Both the position numbers and the translations under genes were made by a program. Shown in pieces: positions 15,119 through 25,764 of a stretch of DNA of 64,000 bases. Each line of letters starts with the position of its first letter. Position 1 is the first letter of the stretch. Source of the stretch: Macrophomina tecta (lineage: Eukaryota > Ascomycota > Dothideomycetes > Botryosphaeriales > Botryosphaeriaceae); the NCBI GenBank assembly GCA_024180945.1, contig JAKSGN010000038.1, positions 2,294,001-2,358,000 of the forward strand, written 5' to 3'. The notes under the pieces were generated by a model. That model searched no databases, was not told the origin of the DNA, and worked only from the letters and a program-made list of their open reading frames with translations.

Positions 15119-17283
15119 ATGTTTGCGTCAAGTTCAGGAACGGCACTGAGCTCGCGGAAGTCGTACACGACTGTTGAGCAGCGGGCTGTGGCCTGCCTTT
15201 GCGAAGAATGCCGGAGCCTGAAACTCCAGGACCTCGCGGATAACGTTCCCAGATCGGGATTCCGCAAGAGAATCTTGATGCCAAAAGACCTTCCCGAGGA
15301 AGTAACGCGTATGAGCATGCGGAGATTACTTGTCTCCTTGGAATCCAGTGACGAAGAAAAGCCGTGGGAGGAAAGTATATGCAGATTGTGTCTTTACCTT
15401 TTCACTTCCTGGAGCCCACGATGGTCGCTCGAAAGCTTTCGCAAGGTATCAGGCATGGAGGAAGATCGCGTCGTCATTTTGGAACCGCTCAAGAGCATAC
15501 CGCGAGGGGCATTTGGGACTGCAGGTCTTTCTTTACTCCAATGTGCGAATTTCGACTCGCTTCATATGAAGTTGGACAAGTATCAGGGGTTTGGAGTGGC
15601 AGCAAAGCACGGTAGGGCTCTTTGGCGAACTCTGAATTGCTTTTTCACTGACGAGGCAAATCGCTAGCGAGTGCTGCAGCACCTTATATCCCTCGGAGAT
15701 TGACTAGTGCCGACCGAACCGACGGTGAGGCATTGATTACTCTTCGGCAATGGTTGAAAGAATGCGACAGGGATCATTCAGCATGTAGCCTCGGTGTTGC
15801 TGGCCGGAGGATCAATCCGGAGCCGTCTTTACCTACGAGGCTTGTGGATGTCGGGGGCGAAGAAACGACCGACTCCGTTCGCGTGGTACATACTCAAGGA
15901 CTGCACGGGCAATATCTCGCACTCAGTCATTGCTGGGCTGGTGCATCATTTTGTACGAATTCAGCAAATCTCGAGCAGTACCAGGCAGCCGGGTTCCGGA
16001 GTGATGATCTTCCTCAGACGCTCAGAAGTGCGGTAGTGCTCACGAGAGCGCTTGGGTTTCAGTACATCTGGATCGACTCGCTATGCATAATCCAGGATAG
16101 CGCCGACGACTGGAACCGAGAGTCGCAGCAGATGGGATCAGTCTACGAAAATGCCTACTGTACCATTGCTGCCACAAAGGCGCCAGATGACAACACAGAC
16201 TTCCTCAAGACCGCGTGGACAAAGGTGGAGATTGCGGTGCCCTGCGATCCGGATGATCTGCAGCAGGGATACTTTTACTTTACCAATCCTTACCTTTTCG
16301 ACTTCAAGCAGGAAGTGGAAACAGCCCGATTGAACCACCGCGGATGGGTGGTTCAAGAGCGCCTCCTGTCTCGTCGCACGATCCATCTGGCGGAGAAGCA
16401 GATGTTCTGGGAATGCCGTGAAGCCATCCTGGGGGAAGACGGCTGCCATTACCAGGCGAGTGTGGAGGAAGGGCTTGCAGGACTTGGCAGATTCGTGTCG
16501 GGCTTCGAACGTGGCAAAGAGAGGCTGCGAGGGGAGGTATGCTGGGACGCAAACATCATCGAGCAAAGCTTCATCAACAACTGGCACCGGATTGTGAGCA
16601 CGTACTCCGGCTGCGGCTTTACCCACGATTCAGATAGACTGCCGGCACTTCTCGGGTTAGCAGATCGACTGGCGCCGACGACCAACCTGGTCTATTACCG
16701 CGGAAACTGGATAAATGCAGAGTCGAAGCATCCACCTCGCTGCCTGGCATGGTGGGCTTGCTCTCCTGGCAAGAGGACGGGCGACTCTCAAGTGCGGGCT
16801 CCGACTTGGTCATGGTCAGCTCTCGAAGGAGAGGTGGTTTTTGAGCGGATGGACCGGAGGCCGTTGGTCGAAATGCTTGGCCTTGACATGTCGCCGCGGG
16901 AGGGGATTCCGAACTATGCAGTCCTCAAGCTGCGCGGCCGTCTTCGCGCGGCATCACTGCATCCGCCTCCTCAGGACCGAGCGGGCCGGCGAGAGCGAGA
17001 GCGAGTGGCGAGCTTTTATTTGGCCGGGGACGGAGGAATGGACGCAGACGCTTCTGACGGGATAGGACATGTCACCCTCGACAGCGAGGAAGACATGGCT
17101 AAGTCGTTTGCGTGCCTTCTCTTGTACGTGGACCAGGTGGACTGCGCCATCGTGCTCGCACTGGAGCAAACGGACGGCGTGAGTCAAGGAGTGCCGGAGT
17201 TCCGCCGAGTGGGAATTGGCAGTCTCAAGCGCGAATTAGGGGAGAGCTTGTTCGGCGAGGAGACGGAGTTTGTGCTTGTGTGA
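15119..17283 (+). CDS. HET-domain heterokaryon incompatibility protein, 2 exons, 702 aa
   Basis: This is a likely allorecognition/cell-death effector. Exons 15119-15611 and 15668-17283 are joined by a 56-nt intron in phase (GCA AAG CAC G|CG AGT). The N-terminal part carries a CLCEECRSL motif common in this protein class. The HET domain spans about residues 245-400: YLALSHCW, LPQTLRSAVVLTRALGFQYI, WIDSLCIIQDSADDW and YENAYCTIAAT. The downstream blocks GWVVQERLLSRR and MFWEC, a Trp-rich APTWSWSALEG segment and a C-terminal beta-rich region complete the usual architecture. No partner domain (NACHT, ankyrin, WD40) is fused to it. The start is the first ATG of the open exon; an earlier exon is possible. 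The frame is intact throughout, unlike the relic next door. Confidence 0.88.
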
Positions 17284-18060
17284 GAGGGAGGATGGAGTAG
17301 GCTGTGGCTGCGCCGCCGGCGGTAACCGATGACTCCTCCCGCACCGGCGCAGGCGGCGAGGACGCCGTCTCTCGCGGACGTCCATGCCGATCGCGGGTGG
17401 AGGCAGGGACGGGGCCACACGTGGCGTGGACTTGTCTGGGGGCACACGTCGGCGGCCAGCGAGGCGTCAGGACTGGCGCTGGTGTCGCATTGGCGGCCAG
17501 AGCAGAGAGGGCAGCAGGCGCGGCCGAAGGGGCTCCAGCGCGCGCGAGGAATGCCCGTCTCCTCAGCACACGTGGCTGCGCGCCCACCCATTGGTGTATC
17601 ATCGGTGCCTGCCCCTCCATCGGCCGCATGACGCATGCTCCATCGCTGCCCGCTCCCTTCTTATAAACGCCCAATCTCCGCCCGCGCCCTCGCTCCTCGC
17701 CCCAACCGCTGCCCCTCGCTCCTCTGCGCCCGTTGCCGTCGCCCTCCGCCCGCAGAGCCCGCTTTGCTGCCTCGCTGCGCTGCCGCCGCGCCGCTCGCCG
17801 CCCTCGAATCCAGGACGTTCGAGGCTGCCCGAGCTGGACACGTGCGGACGACGCAGGAACCGCCAGGGCGCCTGGGTGAAGACGCGTAAAGAAGCACCAA
17901 ACAAAGACCGGGTCCGAGGCTTCCTGCATATCATCCGTCGCTGTTGCTCTTTTCGCCCCCACTAACTGTCCTCTTGCCCGAAGACGCTTCCACTTTCTGT
18001 AGCTCTGTATTCCAAGCAATTCAACCTCCACACACGTCCGTTTTTCCTCAATCCCTCTGC
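17284..18060. other. Intergenic, GC-rich leader/promoter
   Basis: This very GC-rich stretch lies between the HET gene and the Gln-rich protein gene. Long open frames on both strands (for example minus 17225-18031) reflect base composition: they are Arg/Ala/Pro-rich and match no family. It probably holds the promoter and a leader of several hundred bases for the gene starting at 18061. Confidence 0.5.
17661..17667 (+). promoter_or_regulatory. Possible TATA box (TTATAAA)
   Basis: A TTATAAA element sits in otherwise GC-rich DNA about 395 bases upstream of the ATG at 18061. A pyrimidine-rich stretch follows it. The placement suits a core promoter with a long leader, but no transcript data are available here. 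Confidence 0.35.
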
Positions 18061-19277
18061 ATGGCTGCCGTCATCACACATCACTGTCGTGCCTGCTCCT
18101 ACAACACCCCCGTCCTCTTCTCCGCCTCCGTCTTCTCCCAGAACCACACCTGCAACCACGTAAGCTTGGCGCAGCGCAGTCTCTTCTCCTTGCTGACCAA
18201 GAGCCGTCTTCCCGGCTGCGACAGTGCGGAATCATTTCCACAGGACTCGGCCCTCAGCCAGGTACTGCAGCAGCAAAGGAAGCAGATATGCAGCAAGACG
18301 AGCTCGCCGCGCTCTTCCACCAGAGCCTGAACTTTCAGACTCCCGCTCATGTCGGCGGGCCAGCTCCCCAAGCCCAGGCGGAGCAGATGCATGAGCACCG
18401 TCAACAGCAAGAGCAAGGACAACACATAGATTTGGACCAGCAAAAGTCCCAAGAAGAGCAGCAGCAGCAGGAGCCTCGCCAACCAATCATCTACGCCAGC
18501 ACCCACTACACGCCCAACGCCGCCCACCACCTCATCTCCCGCCCCGCATCCGCACCGAACCTCAACACCACCCCTTCCCCCGCAGCACCACCAACAGCAG
18601 CAGAAACCACCTCCCCCGCCATCCTCCTTCCCTCGGCCCGCACAAACCCGCAGCTCATCTCCATCTTCGCCCGCCACTCGATCGATATTTCGGACCTCTC
18701 TCCCGGCCAGCTCGAGCTCTTCACCGCCGCCGACCTGGACCAGCAGCTGCGCCTCCTCGAGCTGTGGCGCATCACGCTGCGCGGCGCCGCGGCCGAGGAC
18801 GGCGTCTGGACCAGCGCGACCAGCCTGGAGATGGAGGAGGCGCTGGCCCGCGAACGGTGGGAGCGCCTCCAATCGCAGCACCAGCGCCAACAGCACATCC
18901 ATATCGACACCTCCATGGACATGATGACCGACGACGACGGCACTACTACCAGCGACGCCTCGGCCAGCCCGACCAGTCTTGCGTCGCCCACACTGAGAGG
19001 CATGCATGCTGAGCCGTACATGCTATCCGGCTACGAGCAGCTGGCTATCCGCGACTACGAGAGTCAAACCCACCAGCAGCAGCACCACCAGCAACACCAG
19101 CCGCAGCAGAGGCAGGGTATGGTGCATGGCTATGGCTCGGGCGCCACAGACCCGGTGTACAAGGCCGCGGTGGAGAATCGGTACGGCGCGTTCCAGGCGA
19201 TGAGGGAATATGGGTATGAGAGTACGAGCGGTGGTGCCGCTGCCGGTGGATGGGCCGATGACGATATGGTTATGTAA
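18061..19277 (+). CDS. Uncharacterised Gln-rich protein with N-terminal CxxC...CxxC motif, 2 exons, 383 aa
   Basis: I do not recognise the family with certainty. Exons 18061-18159 and 18225-19277 join in phase 0. Removing the intron brings together CRAC (exon 1) and CNHCG (spanning the junction), giving C-x2-C-x19-C-x2-C close to the start, which could fold as a zinc ribbon. A low-complexity Gln/His-rich stretch follows. Then comes a short ordered-looking helix region (LISIFARHSIDISDLSPGQL, LEMEEALARERWERL) and another Gln/His stretch. The C-terminal segment (EPYMLSGYEQLAIRDYE, DPVYKAAVENRYG) looks conserved rather than random. No signal peptide or membrane segment is apparent. The composition would suit a nuclear regulator, but that is inference. 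Confidence 0.75.
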
Positions 19278-19970
19278 AGAGACCGACCTCGGGGCTTTTC
19301 TTTTTGTTTTCTTTTGTGCTCCAACTCGAAAGGCAGGAGGGAGATTCGGGTACTGGCTTCTTCTCCTCTCCCCTCTTGTTTGTGTATGTTTGGGGTTGGG
19401 GGGGTTTGATGGGATTGAGAGGCTTGCATCTTATTCATCGCGGGCCTGTTGTCTTTCTGGAGATCATACCCCACATTCGTTGAGTTAGATAGTCTTCTAT
19501 TTGGAATTCTATTTCGCGAGTATAGGGTTTAGTGGCTTTGGTATTGTTGGGAAGGCATCCATGGCGGGAGTTTTTGTCTTGGGGGATCATTCTTAGGGAA
19601 GTATTTGTGTCCGTGTGGTTTTGGGCACGCCAATACGAACTTGGGCCGGTCATCAATGCATCAGGAGCCAAGCGGCCATTGTCTTCCGAGGAGATCGTTC
19701 ATATCGTGAATCTCTTGAATTGAGCATGCTTTCTATGTCATGCATCAAATTGCTCTCTCCTCCCGTTTCTTTCAACGTCGGCACTCAGACCGACTCCAAT
19801 ACATGGCCATCTCCTGGCCGAGCTTGAAAGCAGACGGTCGATACTTCTCGGCATGACGCATGGTGATCTTCTTCCCTGGCGTATCTCATTCAACTCCGGG
19901 TCATACGATAGTGCGACTTTCATCTACTCCAGCCTCTCCCCGCCACCACGCATAATCACCCACCCACCGC
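19278..19970. other. Intergenic between convergent genes
   Basis: These are the 3' flanks of the Gln-rich protein gene (plus) and the proteasome gene (minus). Short T-rich and G-rich runs occur near 19300-19420. No gene was seen. Confidence 0.5.
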
Positions 19971-20765
19971 TTAGTCTTGCCTGCCCTTCAACAGCCTCTT
20001 GGTCACCTTGTCCTTCTCAATGATGTAAACGTGGGCACCCCAGCCGGATAACGCATCTCTGTCGACGGCGTTGAGCAGTGCTTGCGAGACGGTCTCGAAG
20101 AGGTCCTCCGGGCCCTAGCGTGAGAGTCAGACAGACGCTGAAAGCGACAAGCATGCATTTAACGTACCAGATCGGGCTCCCAGAGACCCTCGCAGGTACC
20201 GAAGAGCTGGTCGCTGGCGGTGCCGCTGACGATGAAGTCCTTGGCAAAGTCGATGCAGCCGATGCTGTCGAAGCCGCAGATGAAGGGCTTGCCGGTGGTC
20301 TGGTTGATGCCGGCGATGACGGGGCTGACGAAGTAGGGCCCGAAGCGGCGCTCATACAGCGACGACGAGACCAGATTGGCCATGGTCTGGGGGCTGATGT
20401 TGCGCTCCTCGCGCAGGCGGTACATGTTGACCTTGTAGCGGAACAAGTCGGCGACGGTGCTGACGTCGGTGGCCAGGCCCGTCAGGCCCAGGTACACGTC
20501 GCCGTACGAGAAGATCTTGGGGAAGTTGTTGGACACGGTCAGGGCCTGCATACCCAGCCGCAGGTCGCACGCGATGGCCACGCAGTCCTTGCCGACCATG
20601 GCGACGCAGGCGCCGCCGTCTGTGGGGATTGCGTTAGAAGGAGCGGGGCCGGGCGGCGGGGGCAGATGGGAGCGGTACTTATGCTGAAGGGAGACGACTG
20701 TTTGGGGGTGCGGAGTTAGCTGGAGCTCGGGAAGGTTGCTGGTGACGATGTGGGAAGCTCACCAT
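19971..20765 (-). CDS. PUP3: 20S proteasome subunit beta type-3, 4 exons, 205 aa
   Basis: This is a non-catalytic beta subunit of the 20S core. On the minus strand the exons are 20763-20765, 20679-20697, 20168-20619 and 19971-20114. Together they give 205 residues, exactly the usual length. Exon 1 is the start codon alone (ATG|GTGAGC), exon 2 is 19 nt, and the protein begins [19 protein letters not shown]. Family blocks follow: [49 protein letters not shown] and [13 protein letters not shown], then a [12 protein letters not shown] tail. The Thr nucleophile of active beta subunits is absent, as expected for beta-3. It shares a divergent promoter region of 524 bp with the mL59 gene. Confidence 0.96.
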
Positions 20766-21289
20766 GGCTAGCTAGCTGTGTGTCTGCCACCTGGCGCAGG
20801 CGTTGACGAATGCGAGGCTGTGGTCGAGGTCAGGCAAGCTGGAGGAATGGCGGTCGAGCACTGTTGGAGGGGCGGGAGGGGGATGCGGCGGTGGAGTGGG
20901 ATGGTGATGGCAAGCAGTGTTTAGGCAGCTCGTAGGTACGCGGCGAGCCGCCGATGGAGGAGCTCCGGTCTTGGGGCACTCGGGCCACCTGGACAGCCCG
21001 CCACGTGAAGTGCCGCGAGGGGCGTTGCTGCTGCACCCACGCCAGAGATTTGAAATTGCTGCATGAATCTATGGCCAGTCTGCTGTGTTCATGGCTTATC
21101 TCGCTAGGCGTGAGAAATGCTTGACCACACTACGTGGATAGACCATCGGTACACTTGCACGTCGAGCAACCTCCTACCCGGAGATTCAAATTCGCCGACA
21201 GAGCGCGTCTTTGCACCCGCACGAGAATCATCTCCAACCCGCGCGCTGCGACCTCCATAACCACCCCGGCCCACGCCCAATTGCCCGCC
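20766..21289. other. Divergent promoter region PUP3 / mL59
   Basis: This 524-bp region separates the starts of two oppositely transcribed housekeeping genes and must contain both promoters. No TATA box stands out. Nothing else was recognised. Confidence 0.5.
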
Positions 21290-21897
21290 ATGGCCTCGAC
21301 ACAGCAGCACATACAGCTCGCAAAGAGCCTGCCGCCGCGCCTCATGCGCTTCTTCCAAAAATTCCCTCCGCCGGCTCTCCTGCAAGCCACCCCATCCGCA
21401 TCCTCGCCATCCTCTCCCGCTGCCGCCTCCGCAACAGCCAACACCACCACCGAATCTGCGCCCGAGCAGCCTCCTTACCACAATCCCTTCCAGCCGCGCT
21501 TCAACACCATCACCGGCCGGTGGCAAGGTCCCGTCTTCTCGCTGCGCCGCCAGGCAGACTTGTGCAAGCTCGCTGCCAAGCACGGCGTCGAGGAACTGCT
21601 GCCGTACTCGATCAAGAAGAGCGGCGAGCGCGCACGTAGGCGCGAGCAGAATGGTCTGCGCGTCAAGGGCACTGGTGTTGGCCAGAAGGTCAAGGGTAAG
21701 GAGTGGGAGCGTGGACTCAAGGGCAAGTTGGAGGAGAGGAGGCAGGCTATGCTCAAGATGCCCGAGATGATTCAGCAGTGGAAGCAGGTATGTTGGAAAT
21801 ATCCCGGAAGCTTGCTACGGGTTGGTATGCCAAGGCTTGGGACTAACCAGCCGCACAGCGTGGTCATGGTCGTGGGTGGAAGAAGTGGCCGAAATAA
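21290..21897 (+). CDS. Mitochondrial large-subunit ribosomal protein mL59 (yeast Mrpl25 family), 2 exons, 178 aa
   Basis: This is a component of the fungal mitochondrial 54S subunit. Exons 21290-21787 and 21859-21897 join in phase (AAG CAG|CGT GGT). The N-terminus has the LAKSLPPRLMRFFQKFPPP block. A low-complexity Ala/Ser/Thr linker comes next, then NPFQPRFNTITGRWQGP, YSLRR-like FSLRRQADLCKLAAKHGVEE and LLPYSIKKS. The C-terminal half is basic and ends GRGWKKWPK. This order matches fungal mL59. A stop-free frame continues past the intron donor for more than 800 bases, but it is read-through of intron and 3' flank, not protein. The start chosen is the ATG in a good context (GCCATGGCC) directly before the conserved N-terminus. 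Confidence 0.9.
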
Positions 21898-22467
21898 ACA
21901 ATACGAGTCGTTTGCCTACGGATACATTCGGAGCGGTGTGGGGTCTCGTATGGGGAAAGCTATGCCCGGTAGCTTATTCGTGCTAGAGACAATCTGTAGA
22001 GCCGTGGAGGATGCGGAAGGGTTTGCGCATGCGGCATGGGGGGGAAAAAATGAACGTTACAAATATGGCGTTGGCTATGCTTGCAGTGCCAAGTGGACGT
22101 CTACGGCTGGGGGAAGCCGTAACTACTGTTGTATGATATCAAGTGGAGGGAACGTCGTTAGCTCTCCACGAATTCAAATAAGATCACTGAAGAAAACTGT
22201 TCGCCTCAAATTGGCTGGTTTTAATTCCGCCATGAGCAAAACATTACCGGGTCAAGCTCCATATTTTGGAGGGCGTAGTGTCCTCTCCATTAAAAGCGAA
22301 ATGTATATACAAGCGGGTAGTGGATGGCTGAGGGTTGTCAAGAAATATTGGCGCGGGTTGACGCGCCAAGACCGACGACCACCCAAGCTCCATGATCTTC
22401 GCCGCCTCTACCTCCGCCAAACCTCCGCAACAACACATCTCCCCCCGCTACCGCCCAATCTTTTACC
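21898..22467. other. Intergenic between the mL59 gene and PRP28
   Basis: This is the 3' flank of the mL59 gene and the promoter of PRP28. It is less GC-rich than its flanks. No gene or RNA was recognised. Confidence 0.5.
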
Positions 22468-25039
22468 ATGGACTTCAACACAAATGGAACGCTCGTCCCC
22501 CCTCCTCCACCGCCCGAGGATGGCGTGCCTCCGCCACCTCCTTCAGACCCTGTGCCGCCGCCGCCGCCAATCGATCTTCCCGCGCCTCCTCCGCCGGACG
22601 ATATTCCTCCTCCGCCACCCCCCTCGGAGCCCCTAGGGCCGGAGCTTGCTCCAACGCTACCTAAGAAGAAAGGATGGGGTGCGGCCAAACCTAAAAAGGA
22701 TCCGCTGAGTATCGAGGAGCTTTTGAAGAAAAAGAAGGAGGCAGATGCCGCCGCCGCAAAAGTAGGTTATCCCTCCACATGCATACACCGGGCCAGGCAT
22801 TCCCACGAGCTCTCTTGTTTACAAAGCGTCTCATAGTGTATGCGCTTCGCAGTGTTCACGTACTAATATTTTTTCGATATTCACCAGCCTAAATTCTTGT
22901 CGAAAGCCCAGCGGGAGAAGCTTGCCCTTGAGAAACGTCAGAAGGAAGCGGAGGGGCAAAAGCGCAGATTGGAAGCCGAGCTAAGAGGCAGTAATGGTAC
23001 TCAGCAGAACGGCAGCACCACGAACGGCGTCAACGGCACAGCGTCTGCCATCCCTACTGGGCCCAAGGCAATGCGCGGTTCACAACCAAACAAGGACTAC
23101 GACATGGCCCCGCCTCCCCCACCGAAGCCTGTCGCTATCACCCAAGGGGGGAAACCCACCGCGGATAAGACTGGAGACAAGAGACAGAATCCGGAAGATG
23201 CGGAGAGGGAACTGATTCGTCAGCGGTACATGGGCTCAGAACAGAACACATCAACCTTCTCTGCCAAGAAGAAGCGCAAGAGGACCACGGAGAAGAAGTT
23301 CAACTTCGAATGGAATGCCGAAGAGGACACGAGCATGGATTACAATCCACTGTACCAAACACGCGCAGAGGCTGGATTCTTCGGTAGAGGCCGTCTAGGT
23401 GGATTCTCGGATGATGTTGTGGACAACGCCACCAAAAGATACGTGCAGGCTTTGGCAGAGCGGGACAAAGAGGCGGGTTCTGTGCGCGCTGCAGAGATTA
23501 TGGAGATGGAGCGGAGAAGAAAGGAAGAGGGTGGGCGCGCTGCGTTGGACAAGCATTGGAGCGAGAAGAGGTTGGACCAGATGCGGGAAAGAGACTGGCG
23601 TATCTTCAAGGAAGACTTCAACATCAGCACCAAGGGTGGCTCTATCCCCAATCCCATGCGGTCTTGGGAGGAGTCTGGCTTGCCCAAGAGATTATTGGAC
23701 ATTATCAAAGATGTCGGTTACCTCGAACCCTCGCCCATTCAGCGCGCCGCCATTCCCATCGCTCTAGGCTCCCGCGATCTTATTGGTGTTGCCGTCACTG
23801 GTTCTGGTAAAACTGCCGCGTTCTTGCTCCCGCTACTCGTCTACATCTCGGAGCTGCCTCCACTCAACGAATTCACCAAGAACGATGGTCCTTACGCCAT
23901 CATCCTCGCACCAACGCGTGAATTGGCCCAGCAGATTGAGATTGAGGCCAAGAAATTCGCCACACCATTGGGCTTTACTTGCGTAAGTATCGTCGGTGGC
24001 CACTCGATCGAGGAGCAGGCCTATAATATGCGTGATGGTGCGGAAATCATCATCGCCACTCCAGGTCGTCTGGTCGACTGTATCGAGCGTCGTGTGTTAG
24101 TTCTTGGTCAGTGTTGCTACGTAATCATGGATGAAGCCGACCGCATGATCGATCTTGGTTTCGAAGAGCCCGTCAACAAGATCCTGGACGCCCTCCCTGT
24201 TGGCAACGAAAAGCCGGATGATGAGACTGCTGAAAACACCGTCGCGATGAGCCAACATCTCGGTGGCAAAGACCGTTACCGCCAGACCATGATGTACACT
24301 GCTACCATGCCTCCGGCTGTCGAGCGTATCGCACGGAAGTACCTAAGACGTCCTGCTATCGTGACAATCGGCAATGTTGGCGAGGCCGTCGAGACTGTCG
24401 AACAGCGCGTCGAGTTCGTGTCGGGCGAAGATAAGCGGAAGAAGCGTCTGCAAGAGATCCTCAACTCGGGCGAGTTCACGCCGCCCATCATCGTCTTCGT
24501 CAACATCAAGCGTAACTGTGACGCTGTCGCGCGCGACATCAAGCACATGGGCTTCAGCAGCGTCACCCTGCACGGTTCCAAGACGCAGGAGCAGCGTGAG
24601 GCCGCGCTGGCGAGCCTGCGCAACGGGCAAGTGGACGTGCTGGTGGCGACGGATCTGGCGGGTCGTGGTATCGATGTGCCCGACGTCAGTCTCGTTGTCA
24701 ACTTCAACATGGCGACGAATATCGAGAGTTACACGCACAGAATCGGTCGTACCGGTCGTGCGGGCAAGAGTGGTGTGGCCATCACATTCTTGGGGAACGA
24801 AGATGTGGATGTCATGTATGTTTTCCTACCCACCTCCCCCCTCCTCCTGGCTTGGGTCAGGAATGGTTTGCTAACTTTAGGTGTGTTGAAGGTACGATCT
24901 CAAACAAATGCTCAGCAAGTCGAGCATTTCGCGCGTGCCGGAAGAGTTGAGGAAGCACGAGGCGGCGCAACAAAAGAGGAGCAGAGGTGGAAATGCCAAA
25001 GCCTTGGATGAGGGAGGAAAGGGAGGGGGGATGAGGTGA
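22468..25039 (+). CDS. PRP28: Pre-mRNA-splicing ATP-dependent RNA helicase PRP28, 3 exons, 789 aa
   Basis: This is a nuclear DEAD-box helicase that displaces U1 from the 5' splice site in exchange for U6. Exons are 22468-22761, 22888-24815 and 24892-25039. The last intron (24816-24891) restores ATG TAC GAT and the conserved LKQMLSKSSISRVPEELRKH tail. The first 60 residues are almost pure Pro runs, then a Lys-rich linker. The helicase core shows AVTGSGKT (motif I, about residue 400), PTRELAQQ, TPGRL, DEAD (about 513), TAT in place of SAT (about 569), RGIDVP and HRIGRTGRAG (about 715). The TAT variant of motif III is what I expect for Prp28. The insertion between DEAD and TAT is also characteristic of the family. 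Confidence 0.95.
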
Positions 25040-25764
25040 TATTAGGGTGGGTCGGTTTCCAGTGGTACCGGGCTCATCGCCTGTCGAAGGTGTTGCAGTT
25101 GAGTTGCAGGTGTGTATAAAAGCTCGTCAAATTCGTCCTTGCACAGCGAAGCAGAAACCCACCATCTGAGTGACGAGAGTAGAGGGCCTATGGAATTAGT
25201 GTAGGAGCCTCTGATTTTAGGGGATCAAACTTGCAGCCAAAAAGCAGAAAGTCAGCATGGTTTCCATCTATGAAACCCCCTTTCGGGATATCTTCCCCTC
25301 AACCCTGGAAGGCGGGGGTGTTGGCCATTGATCAAGTGCACAAGCAGCGCTTGAACATGCCATCCAAAGTCGGCTCCACACCGCTCTTGGGCAACATTTT
25401 CAACTAACTTACAGAGTTTGTATGGGTAACGTTGAGGTTTCGTTAAAAGCCACTCAACCTAACATGGCCACATTTGCGCTGCCTAAAATTCGGTCGTCGG
25501 CAGGCTACAGCAATTGGCAGAAATCCACTCCGCACCAGATCAATGATCTATCTGAAAGCAACAGATTTCTGTACGGTCAGTTACATACCAGGACATCTAC
25601 TGTCTATGAATTGAGTGATTTTAGTATACCAACGCATTCCGACAACCTCGTATCCGGTGCCAATTTATCCGCGTATCTCCCAATCTGCTCTTAGCATTCC
25701 TCGACGATTTTGAATTTATACCTGCAGAAAGACCCTGTGTCCCGTTCTCGATCAGTCAAAATTT
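25040..25764. other. Intergenic between PRP28 and P450-1
   Basis: This is the PRP28 3' flank and the unresolved 5' end of the P450 gene. A 90-codon plus-strand frame at 25422-25694 matches nothing known. The first P450 exon probably lies in the right half of this stretch. Confidence 0.45.

Noticed and set aside
17225..18031. 268-codon minus-strand frame
   Set aside because: It is very GC-rich, Arg/Ala/Gly low complexity, and overlaps the end of the HET gene antisense.
18099..19007. 302-codon minus-strand frame opposite the Gln-rich gene
   Set aside because: It is composed of Leu/Val/Gly runs complementary to CAG-rich coding sequence; it is a shadow.
20783..20791. PACE-like proteasome promoter element near the PUP3 start
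   Set aside because: The minus-strand GGTGGCAGA differs at one base from the yeast PACE, lies only 18 bases from the ATG, and the Rpn4/PACE circuit is not established for this fungal group.
21898..22636. Continuation of the mL59 frame past its intron
   Set aside because: The conserved C-terminus is reached only by splicing; the extension is unlike any mitoribosomal protein and runs into PRP28 in another frame.
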